From Metaphire vulgaris (lineage: Eukaryota > Annelida > Clitellata > Crassiclitellata > Megascolecidae), in contig CM030865.1 of assembly GCA_018105865.1 (NCBI GenBank), positions 2,354,716 through 2,418,715 of the forward strand: DNA of 64,000 bases, in the 5' to 3' direction. Position numbers and translations under genes: made by a program. This document shows positions 57,911 to 64,000 of this stretch, piece after piece (the first letter of the stretch is position 1; each line of letters opens with the position of its first letter). The notes under the pieces are model-generated. The model was not told where the DNA came from, did no database searches, and was given only the letters and a program-made list of their open reading frames with translations.

Positions 57911-57915
57911 TAAAC

Positions 57916-57973
<58 letters not shown>

Positions 57974-58115
57974 CAGACAGACATACAGAGAGGGAAAGAA
58001 AGAGATAGACAGACATACAGAGAGGGAAAGAAAGAGAGACAGACAGACAGAGATAGACAGACAGACAGACATACACAAAGAGGGAAAGAGAGAGAGAGAG
58101 AGAGACACACACACA
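57911..58115. repeat. (GA)n/(GACA)n tract
   Basis: GA then GACA/GAAAGA repeats lie about 200 bases inside RasGAP intron 1. Confidence 0.93.
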
Positions 58116-58309
58116 CAAAGAAACGCGGAGACAACTTCGAAAAGAGCATCCAATAATAGCAAACAACGGCAACATTAGAAAGACATCGTCGAATATAGGC
58201 TATTAACTTAAACGAACTTACAGTATATGAGAAAAATCAAACGCGGCTACGTCTGACCAGACGACGCTGCAGACACACGCCGCACGTACACTCCGAAGTA
58301 CACACTCAC

Positions 58310-58333
58310 CGGAAGTGACCTCTGACCCTCCAT
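58310..58333 (-). CDS. RasGAP coding exon 1 (start codon, 8 codons, proposed)
   Basis: ATG with G at -3 and G at +4 encodes MEGQRSLP and ends in phase 0 at a strong donor (CCG|GTGAGTGTG). Upstream, a TAG and other stops close the frames of the leader. Phase matches exon 2, and the GC-rich promoter-like surroundings fit a first exon. The eight residues carry no family signature. Confidence 0.45.
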
Positions 58334-58480
58334 TGCTGACGGGCGCTGCCTCCTCTGCGCCTCGCTAACTAGACCATCCAGTCCGGAAACCGGAAGTAGA
58401 TTTTAAGGCGCCGTTATCTACTGCATGCGCTCGTGTCCAGAACGTCGTCGCGTTGCCATGACAACCCGCTTGCGAGTTTT
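58334..58480 (-). promoter_or_regulatory. GC-rich putative RasGAP promoter and 5' UTR
   Basis: Read on the minus strand this contains an X-box (reverse of GTTGCCATGACAAC at 58452-58465), an NRF1-like GAGCGCATGC and two ETS-type TTCCGG motifs at about 58385-58396. A third ETS-type site lies at the exon 1 donor. CpG density is high against AT-rich flanks. There is no TATA box. Confidence 0.5.
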
Positions 58481-59768
58481 TTCGCCTGTCTATCTATCTA
58501 TCCCTCTCTCTCTCGGTCTCTGTCTCTGTCTCTCTGTGTCCCCCCAGTGATGATAAATAATATTGCATGAGATTACATTAATTGCGGACACCCGAGAACC
58601 CTGCTGATCGCCTAGCCACTGTAGGCATTTGCCCCCTGTTCCCCCTCTCGGCGGGCCTGGGTGGTCATATATATATATATATACACCTGAGAGGTCGGGG
58701 AAGGGGAAGGGGGGGTAGCTGTTCAGTGCTAAGTCGGTAGCTTTGATCTTGTCGTAAAATGTCGGCCACGACAAACCGTAAACAAATGAATCAAAAGAAG
58801 AAAAAAAACGAATCACCGTACTCAAGACTCGGCCACCTGGCGAGCGATCATCAAGTTACAAAGCAAACCGCCGGCCACCTGGCGAGCAGACGCGAAACGC
58901 GCACTAACTTGACACAGTACAAACACCTGTTTGATGACACGAGCGCAGCTTTCCCGCGCAAAGTCTAAATCTTCGTCTGATACTGTATCACCGATGCATT
59001 CTGGGACATAAGAACACAGAAAAGCAATAAATCTCAATGCCCCACTGGCATTGACGTAGCTAGGGGCGGCATCCAGGGGCGGCGGCATTGGGGGCGTTGC
59101 AAATGTTAAAAAACACATTAAAATTTGATTCTAGGGGGTGTATAAATCTTTTTTAGATGTTGGCTGGGAACAACTTTGCAAATCTTAAAAACACATTAAA
59201 ATTTTAAGGTAGTCTGATTTTGGGGGGTTATATACACCGATATACCCCCGTCGCTATGCCCCTGGCGGCACCCTCTAATCAATCGCTAGATTTGTGCAAA
59301 ACCAATGATAAATTTACAGGGGTTGAGGTCATAGACGGATTTTTATTAAAGGCTAGGGTAGGCTTAAGCCCACCCAACTAATCCCACCAAAACAAAAATG
59401 TTTTCTCCATCAACACCAGGTCTGTCGCGCGCCGGACGGCACCCGTGCTGGATGGCACCCCCAGACCCCCATGATAGCCTACCCAAATATTAAACTCTAA
59501 ATCCGCCTATGGTTGAGGTAGATAGTATGAGAGAAGAGCATGTGTAAAAGTCCAAAGTGCTTAACATACCGACCAGGGGCGTAGCGACGGAGGGGGTGGT
59601 TAAATCATATATACCCCGATATATATATATATATCGACTCAGTTAGGGTACATATATACATATATATGTATATATACATACATATATATACATATCGACT
59701 CATTTATATATATATCTGTTTAATTAACCTGTAACTGACTTAGTCAGTAGCTTGTTTTAATGATCAAA

Positions 59769-59801
<33 letters not shown>

Positions 59802-59826
59802 CAGTATATCAGTTACAGGTTAATTA

Positions 59827-59863
<37 letters not shown>

Positions 59864-60260
59864 CATATATAACACTAACATGCATGTATAGTGCTGCAAG
59901 TTTTGACTATTCTGTGTATCGAATAATCAAAATCAACAACCAATTATTAATAATATCGATTAATCAAAACAATGAAGTAAGTAAGTCAAAGTCAAAATCG
60001 GAGGACAGAGTGATTGACGATTAATCCTATATGCTTGAGCAACCTTGACACTAACTAAGTTAACTAAGTTAACTAAAGTAGGCTAAGTAAGTGATAATCC
60101 AACAAAGACCGAAAATTCAGCAAAACTGCCGCCACTTTGCCTTTATAATTATCGTTTCGATAAATCAATGAATCATTTTTCCAATTGATTATTTCGTTAA
60201 TTGATTATAATATTATAATTGTTGCAGCTCTAGACTAGACAAGACAATAGAAATTTCGTG
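58481..60260. other. Intergenic repeats right of the RasGAP promoter
   Basis: I see a TCTATC/TCTG tract, a (TA)n run at 58669, a tandem GGCCACCTGGCGAGC duplication at 58833 and 58873, and TCCCAGAATGCA-type sequence near 59000. GGGGCGTAGC-type elements lie near 59150-59270 and 59575-59640. A TA-rich inverted-repeat region spans 59600-59870. A 98-codon minus-strand frame at 58822-59118 has no recognised domain. Confidence 0.45.
59717..59829. repeat. Inverted repeat around a (TA)n core
   Basis: TGTTTAATTAACCTGTAACTG at 59717 faces CAGTTACAGGTTAATTAAACA at 59809 across a TA tract. The same words recur reversed at about 60800, beside GCTACTGACTAAGTCAG. Confidence 0.8.

Positions 60261-60263
<3 letters not shown>

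Positions 60264-60313
<50 letters not shown>
60264..60313. repeat. (TTAC)n tetranucleotide repeat
   Basis: About 12 TTAC units. Shorter runs of the same unit occur at 2805, 7257, 11540, 28188, 33048 and 38609. Confidence 0.95.
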
Positions 60314-61518
60314 GTGAGATAAAAACTATGTAATTTCCATTTGACAAACCTGTTTTCATAACATAACACAATTCATCTGTGGTCTTGGTGTAATCCAGGT
60401 GAAACAATCCAAATTACTTCTGTAAATCAAGCAAAATCACTTTTGCTTTACAAATGGTAATAAAGCTTAACAAAAAATACAAATACCACCTCAAAATGTC
60501 CCAAAACGAATGTCCAAAATTCAAACATCGAAGACTAAAACTCCTAGTACCTTGTTACAACGCAAATGTACGACATCACAGTAGCGCAAACGGTACTACA
60601 ATGTACTATACTACCGGTACTATAGTTCCACTGTGACAGTACCACCTAACTTTATGAAGTCCTTATCTGTCAGGTGAAAACTATACGGATTAACAAATCT
60701 AAATATACATTACCCCAACGTAATTTTATATTAGAATCCCCAGTAAACTGTTCATAAAAACAAGCTACTGACTAAGTCAGAAGATACATAAAGCAGTTAC
60801 AGGTTAATTAAACAGATATTCAAGAAGCCCTGTAGAAGGTAAACAGGCCACGCTCTCCAATGAATCACAATACTTGAATAACCACGTTTAAAAGGGTTAA
60901 TAACCATCACCCTAATACGCGCACGCAGCGCGCATGGTTGTAACGAAAAAGTGAGCAGCCGCTAAAAATAGCGCATTACGTCATTAGACGTGAGACTTGA
61001 CGCGCCTTTGACAAAGCAGGCGGTAAATGTTCACCGTGAAAACAGAACTGGTTGCATGGACAACATCCTCATCAAACGTGCCTTTCCCCTTATTCCCGGG
61101 AATTTCCCGCTACCCCCAACTCCGACTGTCATCTTTTCTGGCTTGCCCCTCCCCCACCAGCTTAAGAATCTGCGACCATTTTTACGTCACCAATTATCGA
61201 GCGTGTGATGAGTCATAGCGCTGCTGGGAGAAAAGTTGGTGTTTTCCTTTTGAATTAGCCTACCGAGAATTCTGTAATCTTTTGGAGAAGGTATGGGGAG
61301 GGGGGTTGGGCCCCACATTTTCATCCATGTTTACACCGATGTGAAGTTTTATGCAACGCCTAATTAGTTTCACGGACGATCCTAAGAAAGAAAAAAAGTC
61401 CAAACTACTTTGGGGTTAACCCGACAAAAAATGGCCGAAGCCCATCCACTTTTGGGGTAGAAAAGTTTGGATCCCATCCCATGGAACCTCCTGTCTTTAT
61501 AAAAATTAAGAATATGAG

Positions 61519-61570
61519 TATCAGTGGTTTTCACACAGGCTTACTTAGCCTCCTAAACCACTTAAAATCA

Positions 61571-61621
<51 letters not shown>
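61519..61621 (+). mobile_element. Retroposon 3' end with (ATT)n tail
   Basis: ATCAGTGGTTTTCACACAGG and CTCCTAAACCACTTAAAATC lead into about 17 ATT units, as in the copies at 12208, 30081 and 38211. Confidence 0.6.
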
Positions 61622-61623
<2 letters not shown>

Positions 61624-61926
61624 CGATCACTGCATACCAGGAAATTAAATAATACCGCATCCAAAAGTTACCATCCCTAATGCCTTATTTATTAATATCA
61701 TATTTATGACAATTTATATAGCGCAGTAACACAACTGGAGCTAAATTTTTTGGGAGTTTCTCAAAGCAGCCAACAGAATTTGCATTAAACACATCGTCTG
61801 GCAGGGAATTCCACGTGGGCAGGGATTCTCCCCCATGTAACTGATCTGTCTTAATCTCAAAGGATACGGAAGAACAGACAGAGAGTAAGGAACAGCAAAA
61901 GACCAAAACACACGGAACAACTCATC

Positions 61927-62181
<255 letters not shown>

Positions 62182-62496
62182 AGCAACTGATAACTTGTCA
62201 TATCTCAAGAGCTATATATCGGAAATACTCGTCTCTCTTTCTCTCTCTCCCTTGAAGTTATGCTAGTAACCAAGTGCAACATCTAGTACAAGTCCAAGTA
62301 TCCAAATGCAAATGAATGACAAGTACCGGATAGACCACAGTACTTGACATCAGTAACCATGCAATGGTTGTGTTAGTGGGGAAGAGGGGGTATTATAAAC
62401 CCAACCAAATCCAACAACAAATACTGAAACCTTGATGCACTTACTGCCTCAACAAGCCTCAAAACTCAACTGCTTGGTTAAGTGGCAGAACGATTG

Positions 62497-62576
62497 TTAA
62501 CCCCTTAACTGGGGATCCCGGATATATCCGTCCATTTTACATTGAGTTACAGTTAAATATACGGTTAAGGGGTTAA
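62497..62576. mobile_element. TTAA-flanked palindromic mini-element
   Basis: TTAA plus CCCCTTAACTGGGGATCCCG at left, GGTTAAGGGG plus TTAA at right. The interior ATATCCGTCCATTTTACATT is the reverse of the 33605 copy. Confidence 0.9.
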
Positions 62577-62738
62577 GTGTTCACCCTTTTCTGTCACACT
62601 GTTCCTGCCTCTGTTCATGAAAGTATTATGACATGCAGAACTGAAGAGTGAAGACACAAAATTAATTTCCTTATTATGAGTAATTCATTTTAATCTATAT
62701 TTAAATTGGAAATCCAAGTGACACTAGATGCAAAATTG

Positions 62739-62817
62739 TTAACCCTTTACCGGCCATTTATTTGTAACTCAATGTAAAATGAACGAGTATACTCATAACG
62801 GGAGGTTAAGGGGTTAA
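62739..62817. mobile_element. TTAA-flanked palindromic mini-element
   Basis: TTAA plus CCCTTTACCGG at left, GGTTAAGGGG plus TTAA at right. It lies only 163 bases from the preceding copy and in the opposite orientation. Confidence 0.86.
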
Positions 62818-62920
62818 TGAAAAGCGGAAAAGAATTTTGACTTATATCAACATTGAAATTATTAATACTAATGCCATGACTACCAGTTTGAAATGTTTGG
62901 GGACAAGATTTGTTCAATCA

Positions 62921-62962
<42 letters not shown>

Positions 62963-63240
62963 TTTATAACTTTGGGGAATTCCCCAAAACAGGCCTAGAA
63001 TAAACGCTGTATATCAACATTGTGTGTTAATTCAATTACTCTAAGACAGATTTATAATGCATCAATTAGTTTAGTTCTAAAATCTTGATAAGCTCAATGA
63101 ACTAAGATTGATTTAAAATGCATCATAAAAAATTAGATACCAGTTCCTAAAAAAATGAGTCAATGAAATTATTGACATCAAAAACAGATATCTGTCTGTC
63201 TGTCTGTCTGTCTCCCTCTCCCATGAAATCTCATCAAATC

Positions 63241-63279
<39 letters not shown>

Positions 63280-63728
63280 CATAATCTGATAAATGCACTT
63301 GCACTCCACACAAAATTCCAAAATGATTCACCTCACCACTCAGCAATAAGAAATTGCTATACTTCAGGTAGTCATCATACAGATTATTATAACATATTAT
63401 TATAACAAATTATTATAACAAACTTTTCAAGTGCTGCCTTGACCAAAAATTACACCAAATGCATTATGATAGCACATAAGTCATTGGTTTAGGCTGAATT
63501 TTTCCAAAACACTTTTCCCATCCTTATCTAGATTTCTGCAGCACCACAGAATATCTGGACAAGATCTTAACACAGAATTTTTTGAATCATCAATAACTCG
63601 GTTCAACCTACAAAAGTGAAATCAAAGTCTCACCCTTATAGTAAATGGCACCACATAAATTCACATAAACCACCCCACCTGGAAAACTAAAACTAAATGT
63701 GCTGCAAAAATTTAAAGCAATGCTCCAG

Positions 63729-63899
63729 CAGGGTTTAATCTAGGCCGTTTCTGGGGGAAAATTTGTCCTTTTTCCCACCAGAAAATTTCAAATTCCCCCG
63801 AAAATTTTGGCATACTACATCAACTAACAGCAGCCCCCTAGCTGACTTCCCCCGGCTTTGTCAGTTTCCCCCGGAGTCCAGAGTCTAGATTAAACACTG
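63729..63899 (-). mobile_element. hAT-like MITE family B, full length
   Basis: From CAGGGTTTAATCTAGGCCG to CTAGATTAAACACTG. The flanks TGCTCCAG and CGCTCCAG agree at seven of eight bases. Confidence 0.87.
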
Positions 63900-64000
63900 C
63901 GCTCCAGGTGCTATAGGCCTACAAGTAAACCACCCCACCTGGAAGAGGTGGGGTGGGGTGGGGTGGAAGAAGAACTTTAAGTAAGTAAGAGAACATCAAG

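Noticed and set aside
58822..59118. 98-codon minus-strand frame upstream of the RasGAP promoter
   Set aside because: Some helix-like residues (DEDLDFARESCARVIKQVF), but part lies over a transposon-type GGGGCGGC segment and a tandem duplication. There is no family match or clear splice sites.
58452..59118. A divergent gene on the plus strand from the same island
   Set aside because: The 70-codon plus-strand frame at 58759 has no domain and is a direct-repeat artefact. No splice-linked continuation was found.

Overview
This is animal nuclear DNA, not prokaryotic. Two genes are split by GT-AG introns, and intronic and flanking DNA is packed with microsatellites, small DNA transposons, retroposon tails and a tRNA-derived SINE. 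The two proteins identify a metazoan, and the compact introns and transposon mix suggest a (probably marine) invertebrate bilaterian. I cannot name the species.

Left third (about 2.2-22.2 kb, + strand): a complete LMX1-type LIM-homeobox gene. Seven coding exons join in phase to a predicted 363-residue protein with two LIM domains, an LMX-class homeodomain and the conserved LMX1 C-terminal tail. A GC-rich 5' region with an RFX-type X-box and CRE-like sites precedes it. The 13-kb second intron holds several CpG-rich islands, very long trinucleotide arrays and transposon copies. Only the first coding exon is uncertain.

Middle and right (about 23.1-58.3 kb, - strand): a SynGAP/DAB2IP/RASAL2-type Ras GTPase-activating protein gene, convergent with LMX1, with less than 1 kb between the two stop regions. 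Seventeen exons are proposed. They run from a short start exon in a GC-rich promoter (58.3 kb) through a PH-like segment, C2 domain and RasGAP domain (arginine-finger region and FLR motif both visible) to a 406-codon Ser/Pro-rich exon and a C-terminal coiled coil. All exons join in phase except at one place: the PH-segment exon needs one extra base, so it carries a real frameshift or an assembly error.

Non-coding DNA: several families of non-autonomous transposons can be defined from this window alone. They include three hAT-like MITE families with 8-bp target duplications, an 80-bp TTAA-flanked palindrome in five copies, TA-flanked mariner and pogo-type hairpins, and a 449-bp element with GGGGCC ends. 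Others are a tRNA-SINE, (ATT)n-tailed retroposon ends, two decayed LINE C-termini and three notable tandem arrays with 7-, 18- and 42-bp units. From 58.5 to 64 kb I see repeats but no convincing gene.

The two proteins have no evident shared pathway. LMX1 is a nuclear transcription factor and the GAP is a Ras-signalling regulator, so their adjacency is probably incidental.
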